Below are positions 49,946-58,659 of a DNA stretch of 64,000 bases, in pieces. Both the position numbers and the translations under genes were made by a program. Position 1 is the first letter of the stretch. The number at the start of each line of letters is the position of its first letter. This stretch comes from Microbacterium sp. p3-SID336. Lineage in GTDB: Bacteria > Actinomycetota > Actinomycetes > Actinomycetales > Microbacteriaceae. The notes beneath the pieces were generated by a model. That model searched no databases and was not told where the DNA came from. It saw nothing but the letters and a program-made list of their open reading frames with translations. The DNA is taken from contig NZ_JALXPE010000005.1 in NCBI RefSeq assembly GCF_025143365.1, forward strand, positions 28,389 through 92,388. The letters run 5' to 3'.

Positions 49946-52000
49946 ATGGCGACGCGGATGCTGCGACGCGGTCTGCCGCGTGTGCCGGGCGGCGACCCGT
50001 GGCCCCCCGCGGACGCCGCGGTCGAGATTCCCGACGCCGACGTGGCCTCTGCGGCTGCGGCGGATGCAGCGCCCTCGGGTGCCGGGGCTTCGAGTGCCGC
50101 GGAGACCGCGGGTGCGAGCGCGCCGGCCGCTGCTCCTGACGGAGTCTCTGCGGCATCGAGTACGCCGAGTGCCGCGGATCCGGCCGGGATGCATGCGGAT
50201 GCGGATGCGGCGTCCAGTGCCGCGGATGCGGCCGGGATGCGTGAGGCTGAGGCGGCGGCTGAGGCGTCGAGTGTCACGGGCGCCGCGACGAACGCGGCGG
50301 TCGGAGTGAGTGTGGGGTCGAGCGCCGAGCAGGCCGTGGATGCGGACGCGGGCGCAGCCTCTGCGGCATCCGGTGGTCCGGGTTTCGCGGGCGCAGCCGT
50401 GCGGATCCGTCGTGGTCTTCCCCGCGTCGCCGGAGGGGAGCCGTGGCCGCCGGCCGCAGTGGCCCCCGCGGGGGCCGACGTGGCTGCGGCGCCTGTCGAG
50501 GCGTCGCACGCGCGCGGCGGAGCACCCGAGGCAGCGATCGCCAGCGGTGCTGCACCCGCAGCCGTGGTGGCCGCACAGGGTGGCGCATCCGCCCCCGCAG
50601 CGGCAGCCGCACAGGGCGCTGCGTCCACGCCGGGCGTCACGTCGGGACAGGCCGGTGTCTCGTCCGCACAGGGTGTCGCATCGTCGCAGGGCGCAGCGGC
50701 CGTGCGCCGAGGTCTGCCCCGCACGCCCGGGGGAGAGCCCTGGCCGCCCGCCGGCACCGTTCCCGTCGTCGTCTCCGCGCCTGTAGCAGGCGCTCCGTCG
50801 AACGAGCCGACGGCCGCAGCCGAGGTCGTCCCCGAAGGGGGCGCGGCCCCGGCGGCGTTTGCGCCCGCGGCGGCGACGGATCACCCCGCCCCCGCGGCCA
50901 CTGCCGCCCCCGCGGCCACCGCGGCCGGCGCTGCCCCCATGACGGCGACGGATCACCCCGCCCCCGCGGCCACTGCAACCACCGCCGCCCCTGCGGCGGG
51001 AGCAGTCGTCCCCGCGGCGGATATCGCGGCGCCGCTGCCCTGGACGCGCACGGTGTGGAGCGGCCGTGCACCGCGCCACGTGACCGCAGCCGTCGAACCG
51101 ACGCGCCGCCGCCCGACCTGGACGCAGGCGATCGCCGTGCTGTTCGGCGCCGCCGCGCTCGGCGTGGTCGCGGGTGCCGCGGTCGCCTTCGTGCGGGCGC
51201 TGCTGAGCTTCCCGTTCATGCAGGACTTCCTCGCGGCGTTCCCGGGGGAGTATGCGCCGGCCATCGCGGTCGAGCCCGGGTTCGCGCCGTGGATCGGCTG
51301 GCAGCACTTCTTCAACATGTTCCTGATGGTGCTGATCATCCGCTCCGGTCTGCAGGTGCGCACCGAGAAGCGCCCGACCGTGTTCTGGGCGCCGCGCCAC
51401 AACCCCAAGGGCAAGATCAGCCTGGCGCTGTGGTTCCACCAGTCGCTCGACATCCTGTGGCTGGTCAACGGCGTGATCTTCGTGGTGCTGCTGTTCGTCA
51501 CGGGGCACTGGGTGCGCATCGTGCCGACGAGCTGGGAGGTCTTCCCGAACGCGCTCTCGGCCGCACTGCAGTACGTGTCGTTCGACTGGCCGCACGAGAA
51601 CGGCTGGAACAACTACAACAGCCTGCAGCAGCTCGCCTACTTCGCGACCGTGTTCATCGCGGCACCGCTCGCGGCGATCACCGGGTTCCGCATGTCGGGG
51701 CTGTGGCCGAAGAGGGCCGAGCGGCTGTCGAAGGCGTATCCGGTGGAGTGGGCCCGCGCGCTGCACTTCCCGATCATGCTGTACTTCGTGGCGTTCATCA
51801 TCGCGCACGTCGCGCTGGTGATGCTCACCGGGTTCCTGCGAAACCTGAACCACATGTTCGCATCGCAGGACGCGGTCACGTGGACCGGGTTCTGGGTGTT
51901 CGTGCTCTCGCTCGCGGTGATCGCGATCGGCTGGGTGGCCGCGCGGCCGCTCGTGCTGGCGCCAATCGCGAAGGCCTTCGGGAAGGTGTCCGGCCGCTGA
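49946..52000 (+). CDS. Cytochrome b/b6-domain membrane protein with a long Ala/Pro-rich N terminus and three RRGLPR...PWPP repeats
   Basis: 684 residues. Three copies of a 15-residue motif, [15 protein letters not shown], lie at residues 7-21, 155-169 and 254-268, separated by Ala/Gly/Thr/Pro linkers up to about 375. From about 385 on there are five to six hydrophobic segments: a cytochrome b-type domain with [58 protein letters not shown] and [25 protein letters not shown], whose His residues could bind heme. It begins 2 bp after etfA, implying it passes ETF electrons to quinone. The N-terminal motif is not one I know. Confidence 0.8.
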   Translation: MATRMLRRGLPRVPGGDPWPPADAAVEIPDADVASAAAADAAPSGAGASSAAETAGASAPAAAPDGVSAASSTPSAADPAGMHADADAASSAADAAGMREAEAAAEASSVTGAATNAAVGVSVGSSAEQAVDADAGAASAASGGPGFAGAAVRIRRGLPRVAGGEPWPPAAVAPAGADVAAAPVEASHARGGAPEAAIASGAAPAAVVAAQGGASAPAAAAAQGAASTPGVTSGQAGVSSAQGVASSQGAAAVRRGLPRTPGGEPWPPAGTVPVVVSAPVAGAPSNEPTAAAEVVPEGGAAPAAFAPAAATDHPAPAATAAPAATAAGAAPMTATDHPAPAATATTAAPAAGAVVPAADIAAPLPWTRTVWSGRAPRHVTAAVEPTRRRPTWTQAIAVLFGAAALGVVAGAAVAFVRALLSFPFMQDFLAAFPGEYAPAIAVEPGFAPWIGWQHFFNMFLMVLIIRSGLQVRTEKRPTVFWAPRHNPKGKISLALWFHQSLDILWLVNGVIFVVLLFVTGHWVRIVPTSWEVFPNALSAALQYVSFDWPHENGWNNYNSLQQLAYFATVFIAAPLAAITGFRMSGLWPKRAERLSKAYPVEWARALHFPIMLYFVAFIIAHVALVMLTGFLRNLNHMFASQDAVTWTGFWVFVLSLAVIAIGWVAARPLVLAPIAKAFGKVSGR

Positions 52001-52033
52001 CCCGGTATCTGTGAGAGCCGGTTGACAGGTAAC

Positions 52034-52047
52034 CAAGCAAACGCTTG
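52034..52047. promoter_or_regulatory. CAAGC-NNNN-GCTTG operator, site 1
   Basis: CAAGCAAACGCTTG is a 5-4-5 palindrome 9 bp before the start of the 52057 gene. Four related sites lie before operons at 55.9, 58.6 and 62.7 kb, suggesting a common TetR-type regulator encoded outside the window. Confidence 0.6.
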
Positions 52048-52056
52048 ACTGAGGGC

Positions 52057-52803
52057 GTGGACTCGCCCCTCGCCTTCTTCTCGTTCGTGCGTCTCGACGA
52101 CCCGTCTCTGCACGCGGAGTACAACCGCTGGCACCAGCTCGACCACCGGCCGGAGAACCTCGCGCTTCCTGGTGTGGCGTGGGGCGACCGCTGGGACGTC
52201 CGGCCCGAGTACGCGGACCTCGCCGACGGCTCGCTGGCCGGGCAGGTCGACTTCGTCGCCATGTACTGGTTCCGTGAGCCGGTCGACCAGGCGGTGGCCG
52301 CGTGGGACGCACTTGGCGAGGCCTCGTTCCAGTGGGGTCGCGGGCCGCTGCTGCCCGGCATCCACCGCCCGCTGCTGGCGTTCTTCCGCCCGGTGAAGGG
52401 CTATGCGGCCCCGCGCGCTCTCGTCTCGCCCGCGGTGCTGCCGTATCGACCGAACCGGGGCATCCACCTCACGGCCACGCGCTACGCCGAGCCGCACGGG
52501 ACGGAGGCGCACGAGGCACACCGTCGCGAGGACCGGGAGGTGATCCCGGAGCTGCTCGACGTGGACGGCGTCGCGGGGGCATGGACGTTCTCCTTCAGCC
52601 ACCCGCAGCGGCACTCCTCGCTGCCCTTCGACGAGAGCCCGGCCGAGCCGCCGGGGAGCCTCCGGCTGCGCGTCGTCTACCTGGAGGACGACCCCGCCAC
52701 GGTGGCTCCCGGGCTGCGCGAGGTCGAGGAGCGATTCCCCTCCGCGGGCGAGCGGCTGCTGTCCACGCCGGTCCGCACGATCATCCCGTGGCAGGACTGG
52801 TGA
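52057..52803 (+). CDS. Conserved hypothetical protein, possibly dimeric alpha/beta-barrel (EthD-like)
   Basis: 248 residues. I do not firmly recognise the family. It opens [42 protein letters not shown], and a second half has a similar rhythm with [44 protein letters not shown]. Two ferredoxin-like halves with His-rich loops recall EthD-like proteins, often found near oxygenases. GTG 52057 is used: the TTG at 52045 would overlap the operator. Its stop overlaps the start of the SnoaL-like gene (GTGA). It is under operator site 1 of the cluster. Confidence 0.65.
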   Translation: MDSPLAFFSFVRLDDPSLHAEYNRWHQLDHRPENLALPGVAWGDRWDVRPEYADLADGSLAGQVDFVAMYWFREPVDQAVAAWDALGEASFQWGRGPLLPGIHRPLLAFFRPVKGYAAPRALVSPAVLPYRPNRGIHLTATRYAEPHGTEAHEAHRREDREVIPELLDVDGVAGAWTFSFSHPQRHSSLPFDESPAEPPGSLRLRVVYLEDDPATVAPGLREVEERFPSAGERLLSTPVRTIIPWQDW

Positions 52804-53246
52804 GCGACGGGCTCGCCCAGCGGCTGCAGGCGCTGGAGGACCGCGCCGCCATCGCCGATCTCATCGCCCGCTACGGGCCCGCGGCGGATGCGGGCGACGC
52901 CGAGGCGGTCGCGGCGCTGTGGACGCCCGACGGCACCTACCGGTTCGACGACACGGTGCTCGATGCGGACGCGCTCGCGACCCTGGTGACGATCCCGACC
53001 CATCAGGAGTACCTGCGCCGCGGATGCGCGCACGTGATCTCGGCGCCGCGCATCGACCTCGACGGAGACACGGCCGTCGCGGTCACGCACTCCGTCGTGC
53101 TGGTGCGCGACGGCGAGACCTGGGTCGCGGAGCGGGTCAGCGCGAACCGCTGGGAGCTCGTGCGCACGGCCGCCGGCTGGCGCGTGCACCACCGCCGCAA
53201 TCGGCTGCTCGACGGCGCGGCTGCCGCCAGGGAGCTCCTCGCCTGA
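52800..53246 (+). CDS. SnoaL-like (NTF2-fold) protein
   Basis: 148 residues starting at GTG. LEDRAAIADLIARYGPAADAGDAEAVAALWTPDGTYRF is the N-terminal helix-and-strand set of SnoaL-like polyketide-cyclase folds; the rest is a curved sheet (HVISAPRIDLDGDTAVAVTHSVVLVRDG, RWELVRTAAGWRVHHRRNRLLDG). Such proteins act as isomerases, dehydratases or ligand binders in aromatic and terpenoid degradation. It overlaps the upstream gene by 4 bp. A second SnoaL-like gene lies at 56970, so the cluster has two related proteins. Confidence 0.8.
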   Translation: MSDGLAQRLQALEDRAAIADLIARYGPAADAGDAEAVAALWTPDGTYRFDDTVLDADALATLVTIPTHQEYLRRGCAHVISAPRIDLDGDTAVAVTHSVVLVRDGETWVAERVSANRWELVRTAAGWRVHHRRNRLLDGAAAARELLA

Positions 53247-53262
53247 GTCGGAGACCCCCGGC

Positions 53263-54423
53263 TCAGCCGCCGAAGCGGGTGAGTGGGGTCTCACCCTCCG
53301 CGGCCAGGCGGGCGAGAGTCCGCGCGCGCGGGCCGAGGGCGCTGCCGAACCGCACGTCCCAGGAGTCATGGCTGTCATCGCCCAGGGCCACCCTGGCGTG
53401 GTGCGGCCAGTTCGGGTCGTCCAGCGCCTGGCGGCCGAGCAGCACGAGGTCGGCGTCGCCGTGCGCGAGCAGCCGGTCGGCCTGCTCGGGGTCGAGGATC
53501 AGCCCCACGGTCGCCGTCGGCACCCCCGCCTCCTGACGGATGCGACGGGAGAAGTCGGCGTGGAACGCGAAACCGCGGCGCACCCGGGTGTCGGACGAGC
53601 GGTCCGTGGTGATGCCCCCGGAGGACGTGTCGATCAGGTCCACGCCCTCAGCTGCCAGCACGCGCGCGATCTCCACGGTGTCGTCGATGCCGAGGCCGCC
53701 CTCCGCTCCGTCGACCGCCGAGATCCGGAACGACAGCGGGATCTGCGGTCCGAGCGCTGCGCGCACGGCGGCGACCACCTCGCGCGGGTACCGCAGCCGG
53801 TTCGCGGCGGTCCCGCCGTAGCCGTCCGTCCGACGGTTCGACACGGGCGAGAGGAACGAGTGCAGCAGGTAGCCGTGCGCGCCGTGCAGCTCGACGAAGC
53901 GGAACCCGGCAGCCACCGCCCGGACGGCCGCGTCGTGCCAGTCCTGCACCGACCGGGCGATGTCGTCGACCGAGAGCGCGGCGGGCAGCGCGTGCCCTGG
54001 GCCCGCCGCCACGGCGCTCGGCGCATCCAGCGGCCAGGGGGCGTGGCCCGCCGCGGCGTCGTCGGCGTCGAGCGGCGCACCGGCGCGCCAGGGCTCGCGC
54101 ACGGCCGCCCGCCGTCCCGCATGACCGAGCTGCACTCCCGGCACGGCGCCCGCGGCGGACACGACCGCAGCGACGCGCTGCCACGCCGGCACGTGGGCGT
54201 CGCTCCACAGCCCCGCGTCGAACGGCGAGATGCGGCCGCGCGGGTGCACGGCGGTGGCCTCGGCGATCACCAGTCCGGCGCCGCCCAGCGCGAAGCGACC
54301 CAGATGGGCGACATGGAAGTCGGTGACGTGTCCGTCGCGGGAGGCGTACATGCACATCGGGGAGACGCCGACGCGGTTGGGGAGCGTGACGCCGCGCAGG
54401 GTCAGGGGTGAGAAGAGGCTCAT
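53263..54423 (-). CDS. NADH:flavin oxidoreductase, old yellow enzyme (YqjM-type)
   Basis: 386 residues, FMN TIM barrel. LFSPLTLRGVTLPNRVGVSPMCMYASRDGHVTDFHVAHLGRFALGGAGL is the class III OYE start with the conserved Cys near VSPMCMYA; ELHGAHGYLLHSFLSPVSNRRTDGYGG carries the His pair that binds the enone oxygen and Tyr. It reduces activated C=C bonds of enones and related compounds. Its ATG overlaps the MFS stop by 4 bp, so the transporter and the reductase are one minus-strand operon, controlled at 55884. It may handle cyclic enones formed in the pathway. Confidence 0.88.
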   Translation of the reverse strand: MSLFSPLTLRGVTLPNRVGVSPMCMYASRDGHVTDFHVAHLGRFALGGAGLVIAEATAVHPRGRISPFDAGLWSDAHVPAWQRVAAVVSAAGAVPGVQLGHAGRRAAVREPWRAGAPLDADDAAAGHAPWPLDAPSAVAAGPGHALPAALSVDDIARSVQDWHDAAVRAVAAGFRFVELHGAHGYLLHSFLSPVSNRRTDGYGGTAANRLRYPREVVAAVRAALGPQIPLSFRISAVDGAEGGLGIDDTVEIARVLAAEGVDLIDTSSGGITTDRSSDTRVRRGFAFHADFSRRIRQEAGVPTATVGLILDPEQADRLLAHGDADLVLLGRQALDDPNWPHHARVALGDDSHDSWDVRFGSALGPRARTLARLAAEGETPLTRFGG

Positions 54424-55823
54424 GCGGACTCCTGGGAGCGGGGCAGGCGGAGGACGGCGGCCAGGACGGCCGTGACGACGCCGCACAGGGCGGCGCCGCC
54501 GAAGCAGAGCAGGAGCGCCTGCTCGGACAGGAAGGCGGGGTCGGCGGACGCGGGCAGGGCGGTGATCGCGAAGGCGAACAGGGCGGCGGCGACCGCTCCG
54601 GACAGCGTGCGGATCACCGAGTTCACGCCGTTGGCGGTCGCGACCTCGTCGGCGGGCACCGAGGCGGTGATGAGCGACGGCATCGCTGCGAACGCGAACG
54701 CCACCCCTGCGCCGACGAGCGCCGATCCTGCGAGGACGGGAACGGCGCCGCCGTGGAACAGCATCCGCACCACGAAGGCGACCGCCATCAGGGCGGACCC
54801 CAGCAGCAGAGCGCGCTGCCCGCCGAAACGCGTGATGACGCGGGCGGCGAGCGGTGCCAGCAGGATCATGGTGAGTGCGGACGGCAGCAGGAAGAGGCCG
54901 GCGGCGGCCGTCGGCACGGCGAGGCCGTATCCGGTCGCGGTCGGGGCGAGCGCCTCCTGCGTCGTGAGCAGGTGGTTGGCGTACATGCCGGCGGTGGCGA
55001 AGAACGAGGCCACGTTGATCGGCAGAATCGGGGCGCGCAGCGAGGACCGCACATCGATCAGCGGCGCCGGGTGCCGGCGCTCCCACAGCAGCCAGGTGAT
55101 CAGCCCGATCATCGCCAGGGCGGCCAGCCCCAGCGTCGGTGCGCTGAGCCATCCCCAGTACTGTCCGCGGCTCACCGCCAGCAGGAGGGCGGTCAGACCC
55201 ACCGCGAGCAGTACGGCGCCGAGGATGTCGAAGGCGCGCGGCGCCCCGGTCGGGGCCTCCGCGATGCGCAGCCGGATCAGGATGCAGAACACCGCCCCGG
55301 CGATCGCGGAGCACCAGAACACGGCGGGAAGCCCACCCCACGACAGCAGCGGCCCTGCGAGCACGAGCCCGAGCGCGGAGCCCATGCCGAGCGTGCCGCT
55401 CATCAGAGCGATGCCGAGGACGGCGCGACGGCGGGAGACCAGCGCGCTCAGCAGGCCGATGCCGATCGGCACGACCGCGGTGCCGAAGCCCTGGAGTGCG
55501 CGGCCCACGAGCACGGCGGCGAACCCGGGGACCACGGCGGCGATGACCGACCCGGCCACCAGGAGGCCCATCGACACGAGGAGCATCAGACGGCGTCCGT
55601 GCAGATCCGCGAGACGTGTCACGACGGGCGTCCCGACGACGCCGGACAGGAGCGTGACCGTGATGAGCCAGGACGCATCGGCTGCGGTGGTGTGCAGCAG
55701 GGCCGGCATGAGCGGCAGGATGGGGACGATGAGGGTGAACTGCAGGGACGTCAGCATCCCGCACGCGGCGAGCAGCGCCACCACTGCGCGCTCGTGGCGC
55801 TCTCGTTCCGACCTCACTGTCAC
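54420..55823 (-). CDS. MFS transporter, DHA2-like (drug/metabolite exporter type)
   Basis: 467 residues with about fourteen hydrophobic segments. PILPLMPALLHTTAADASWLITVTLLSGVVGTPVVTRLADLHGRRLMLLVSMGLLVAGS holds motif A after TM2, LVGRALQGFGTAVVPIGIGLLSAL motif B, and ALMSGTLGMGSALGLVLAGPLL the TM5 antiporter motif C-like region. This resembles DHA2 exporters, though in catabolic clusters such proteins also import. GTG 55823 is the annotated start. It is the first gene of the MFS-OYE operon, divergent from an MBL-fold gene across operator site 2. Confidence 0.8.
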   Translation of the reverse strand: MTVRSERERHERAVVALLAACGMLTSLQFTLIVPILPLMPALLHTTAADASWLITVTLLSGVVGTPVVTRLADLHGRRLMLLVSMGLLVAGSVIAAVVPGFAAVLVGRALQGFGTAVVPIGIGLLSALVSRRRAVLGIALMSGTLGMGSALGLVLAGPLLSWGGLPAVFWCSAIAGAVFCILIRLRIAEAPTGAPRAFDILGAVLLAVGLTALLLAVSRGQYWGWLSAPTLGLAALAMIGLITWLLWERRHPAPLIDVRSSLRAPILPINVASFFATAGMYANHLLTTQEALAPTATGYGLAVPTAAAGLFLLPSALTMILLAPLAARVITRFGGQRALLLGSALMAVAFVVRMLFHGGAVPVLAGSALVGAGVAFAFAAMPSLITASVPADEVATANGVNSVIRTLSGAVAAALFAFAITALPASADPAFLSEQALLLCFGGAALCGVVTAVLAAVLRLPRSQESA

Positions 55824-55883
55824 CGTTTCCGCTCGCGGGCGCGCTGTCCCTGGCGTCAGGCTAGCGGGATCTCGTCAAATGAA

Positions 55884-55897
55884 CAAGCGATTGCTAG
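55884..55897. promoter_or_regulatory. CAAGC-NNNN-GCTNG operator, site 2
   Basis: CAAGCGATTGCTAG matches the consensus of site 1 with one arm mismatch. It lies between the divergent MFS and MBL-fold genes and could control both. Confidence 0.55.
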
Positions 55898-55906
55898 GGT
55901 GAGGTC

Positions 55907-56944
55907 ATGAGCAGCCGAACGGACGAGGTCGTCCCGGTCGACGAAGGCGAACGGCGGGCCTGGGATGCCGGAGAGCTGCCGCCACCGAGCGACCTCGGCG
56001 ACGGGCTCTGGTGCATCCCGGTCGCGATCCCCGAGGGCACCCTCCCCGGAACCCTCGCCTACGCCGTGCTCGACGACGACGGCGTGCACCTGATCGACCC
56101 CGGATGGGACGGCACCGCGAACCTCACACGCATCGCGGAGGCGCTCGCTGCCGCCGGTCGCACGCTCGACGAGGTCGCGACCGTCGTCGTCACGCACCAC
56201 CACCCCGACCACCTCGGCCTCGCCGCCCGGCTGCGCGCGCACTCCGGAGCGCGCATCGTGATGTCGGCCGACGAGCGCCGCGCGCTGGCGGCCGTGGTCG
56301 ACCCCGCCGCGACCGATCCCGAGGCCTACCGGGCCACCGTCGAGCAGTGGGGCGTGCCGCACGACCGGCGAGCCGAGCTCCTGGCGTCCTTCACCCGTCC
56401 GTCGCTGACCGGCGACGTGCAACCCGACGTGCTCGTGGCGGACGGCGATGTGCTCGAACTCGGCGCGCGGCGGCTGGAGGTCGTGGCCACCCCCGGTCAC
56501 ACGGGCGGCCACGTGTGCCTGGCCGACCGGGCGGCGCGACTGCTGTTCACCGGCGACCACGTGCTGCCGCGCATCTACTCGGGCGTGGGCATCGGCGTGC
56601 AGCCGGGGGATGAGCCGCTCGGGGACCTGCTGTCGTCGCTGGAGCGCCTCGCGCCGTTCGACGAGTACACCGTGCTCCCGGGTCACGAGTTCCGCTTCAC
56701 CGGGCTGCGCGCGCGGCGGGAGCGCATCGCCGCCCACCACCTGCGCCGCACGGCCGAGGTCGCCGCGCTCGTCGAGGAGCTCGGCGACGCCACCGTCTGG
56801 GAGTACGCGCGACGGCTGACCTGGACCGCGGGGTGGCACGGCCTCGACGGCTTCTGGCTGCACTCGGCGCTGCGCCAGACCGAGATGCACCGAGAGCTCG
56901 TGCGGAGCGGCCGCGCGCAGCAGTGGCTCACGCGCGACGCCTGA
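55907..56944 (+). CDS. Metallo-beta-lactamase-fold hydrolase
   Basis: 345 residues. VVVTHHHPDHLGLAARLRAH is the THxHxDH zinc motif, ATPGHTGGHVCLADRAARLLFTGDHVLP supplies the next His and bridging Asp, and LPGHEFRF the last His. It resembles broad MBL-fold thioesterase or lactonase proteins found in degradation clusters. The C-terminal helices (AAHHLRRTAEVAALVEELG) may select a hydrophobic substrate. GAGGTC precedes the ATG. It is divergent from the MFS-OYE operon and convergent with the SnoaL-like gene at 56970. Confidence 0.85.
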   Translation: MSSRTDEVVPVDEGERRAWDAGELPPPSDLGDGLWCIPVAIPEGTLPGTLAYAVLDDDGVHLIDPGWDGTANLTRIAEALAAAGRTLDEVATVVVTHHHPDHLGLAARLRAHSGARIVMSADERRALAAVVDPAATDPEAYRATVEQWGVPHDRRAELLASFTRPSLTGDVQPDVLVADGDVLELGARRLEVVATPGHTGGHVCLADRAARLLFTGDHVLPRIYSGVGIGVQPGDEPLGDLLSSLERLAPFDEYTVLPGHEFRFTGLRARRERIAAHHLRRTAEVAALVEELGDATVWEYARRLTWTAGWHGLDGFWLHSALRQTEMHRELVRSGRAQQWLTRDA

Positions 56945-56969
56945 CGCGCGACGGATCAGCCGCGGCGCC

Positions 56970-57404
56970 TCAGCCTCGACTGATCACGCGGTGCCGGAGT
57001 CGCCACCCGTCGGCGTCTCGCACGAACGTGTCGGCGTACACGCCCATGGCCGCCAGGGTCGGCACGCCGTCGGTGCCCCGGTAGTAGCGGAAGTAGGAGC
57101 GCGACGTGGCGGTGTCGCCGTCGACCTCGACCGCGATGCTCGACACGTCGTGCCGCGTGTGCGTGCCGGGGCCCTGGATGCCCGCCGCCCGCCGCTCGTG
57201 CACTCCGGCGAGCAGCGCCTCCCGCCCCGCGATGGTCTGCACGTCCATCGGCAGGTCCGTGGCATCCGTGAGGTCCCACACCGCGTCCGATGTGAAGCAG
57301 CGTACGTACGCCTCGGGGTCTCCGGCGTCGGCGAGATGCGCGATGCGGGCGAGCAGCATCGCGATCTCCTGGCGGTCGCCGATCGCCTGCAGGCCGGTGC
57401 TCAT
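56970..57404 (-). CDS. SnoaL-like (NTF2-fold) protein
   Basis: 144 residues. GDRQEIAMLLARIAHLADAGDPEAYVRCFTSDAVWDLTDATDLPMDVQTIAGREALLAGVHERRAAG and RHDVSSIAVEVDGDTATSRSYFRYY fit the NTF2-like fold. It is last in the minus-strand SDR-thioesterase-SnoaL operon, its ATGA overlapping the thioesterase stop. It is distinct from but related to the protein at 52800. The fold suggests isomerase, dehydratase or binding role; no catalytic triad can be assigned. Confidence 0.8.
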   Translation of the reverse strand: MSTGLQAIGDRQEIAMLLARIAHLADAGDPEAYVRCFTSDAVWDLTDATDLPMDVQTIAGREALLAGVHERRAAGIQGPGTHTRHDVSSIAVEVDGDTATSRSYFRYYRGTDGVPTLAAMGVYADTFVRDADGWRLRHRVISRG

Positions 57405-57841
57405 GCCACCGCTCCCGCCCAGCGCTCGAGGTGGGCACGCAGATCGGCGGGGATCCGCACCGGCTCCTGCGTCGGTGACACGGTCACGACGGTGTTCTCG
57501 GCGCGCGCGACCAGGGCGTCGTCGTCGAGGCGGGTCATGCGGAACGCGAAGCGGAAAGAGGAGGCGCCGATGCGGCCCATGCGCAGGTCGATGCGCACCT
57601 CGTCGAACAGTCGGGCGGCCGCCAGGTACTCGCAGGTGGTCGCCCGGGACACCGTCCACCAGCCGAAGCGCTCGATCAGGGTGTCCTGCCGCAGGCCCTG
57701 CAGGAAGAGGAACTCGGACTGCAGCGCCTCCATCTTCGGGAACCAGGCGGCGTAGTAGAGGATGCCCGCGGGGTCGGTGTCGGCATAGCTCAGGCGTGTG
57801 GTGTGCGAGTGCAGGATCGGCCGCTCGGCGTCCGCCGTCAC
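57401..57841 (-). CDS. Acyl-CoA thioesterase (4HBT hotdog fold)
   Basis: 146 residues, start GTG. TRLSYADTDPAGILYYAAWFPKMEALQSEFLFLQGLRQ carries the catalytic Asp pattern of 4-hydroxybenzoyl-CoA-type thioesterases (DTDPAGILYY), followed by a hotdog sheet (TCEYLAAARLFDEVRIDLRMGRIGASSFRFAFRM). It overlaps both the SDR stop (GTGA) and the SnoaL start, so all three genes are translationally coupled. It would hydrolyse a CoA-ester intermediate of the cluster; chain or ring specificity unknown. Confidence 0.82.
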   Translation of the reverse strand: MTADAERPILHSHTTRLSYADTDPAGILYYAAWFPKMEALQSEFLFLQGLRQDTLIERFGWWTVSRATTCEYLAAARLFDEVRIDLRMGRIGASSFRFAFRMTRLDDDALVARAENTVVTVSPTQEPVRIPADLRAHLERWAGAVA

Positions 57842-58581
57842 TGCGTCACCGTCCAGCCGCCGTCGACCGGGAGGAAGACGCCGTTGACGTAGCCGGCCAG
57901 GGGGGAGAGCAGGAACAGGGTGGCCCAGGCGATGTCGTCGGGGGCGGCCATGCGCTTCAGGGGGATGCGGGTGAGCACGCGCTGTCCGGTCTCGCTGCTC
58001 GCGAAGCCCGCGAGGCGCGGGGTGTCGGTCATGCCCGGCGCCACGCCGTTCGAGCGGAACTCGGCGGCGCGGTGGGCGGCGAGATGGCGGACGTAGCCCA
58101 TGATCGCGGCCTTGGCGGCCGAGTACCAGGCGCTGTCGGTGCCGACGAGGTTGCCCGCGACCGAGGTGGTCGCGACCATCGCGGCGCCCTCGCCCGGCCC
58201 CGTGGCCGCCCAGGCGTCGGTCATGCGCCGCACGCTGCCGACGCAGATCTCCAGCGCGCGGTCGAACGGCAGCGTCGACGCGGAGGCGGGCCCGGCGTTG
58301 TTGTGCAGGTACCGCAGGCGTCCGAGCGCGGCGGTCGCGGCGGTGAAGCCCGCGGCCACCGCGTCGTCGTCCGACACGTCGGCGACCCAGGTGTGCACGG
58401 CCGGGGCGGTGGAGCGCACGGCGGCCGCCGTCTCCTCCAGTCCTTCCGGGTTCAGGTCCCAGAGGCTCAGGGAGAGCCCGAGCTCGGCGGCGCGGAGTGC
58501 GGTCGCGCGACCGATGCCGCTTCCGGCGCCGGTGATGAGCACCGCGTCTCCCGTGGTGAATCCGAGGTCGATGGCACCCAT
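57838..58581 (-). CDS. SDR oxidoreductase
   Basis: 247 residues. VLITGAGSGIGRATALRAAELG is the cofactor motif, HNNAGPAS the NNAG motif, TTSVAGN the Ser region and SAWYSAAKAAIMGY the catalytic YxxxK. ATG 58581 is preferred because GGAG lies 5 bases upstream, before the longer ORF start inside the operator. It is the first of the SDR-thioesterase-SnoaL operon and lies 16 bp from operator site 3. The likely job is oxidising a cyclic alcohol to the ketone used by the monooxygenase encoded next to it. Confidence 0.87.
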   Translation of the reverse strand: MGAIDLGFTTGDAVLITGAGSGIGRATALRAAELGLSLSLWDLNPEGLEETAAAVRSTAPAVHTWVADVSDDDAVAAGFTAATAALGRLRYLHNNAGPASASTLPFDRALEICVGSVRRMTDAWAATGPGEGAAMVATTSVAGNLVGTDSAWYSAAKAAIMGYVRHLAAHRAAEFRSNGVAPGMTDTPRLAGFASSETGQRVLTRIPLKRMAAPDDIAWATLFLLSPLAGYVNGVFLPVDGGWTVTQ

Positions 58582-58597
58582 CCCGCGCTCCTTTGCC

Positions 58598-58611
58598 CAA
58601 GCATTTGCTTG
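58598..58611. promoter_or_regulatory. CAAGC-ATTT-GCTTG operator, site 3
   Basis: CAAGCATTTGCTTG is a perfect 5-4-5 palindrome just upstream of the SDR operon ribosome site. It is the best copy of the cluster motif. Confidence 0.65.
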
Positions 58612-58659
58612 TTTGACTCTAGCGGGGCCGTCCCGCGAAGGCCAGCCCCGCATCCGAGC

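Noticed and set aside
49757-52312. 851-codon minus-strand ORF opposite the cytochrome b
   Set aside because: It is Arg/Gly-rich antisense of an Ala/Pro-rich tail and a membrane domain; no family features.
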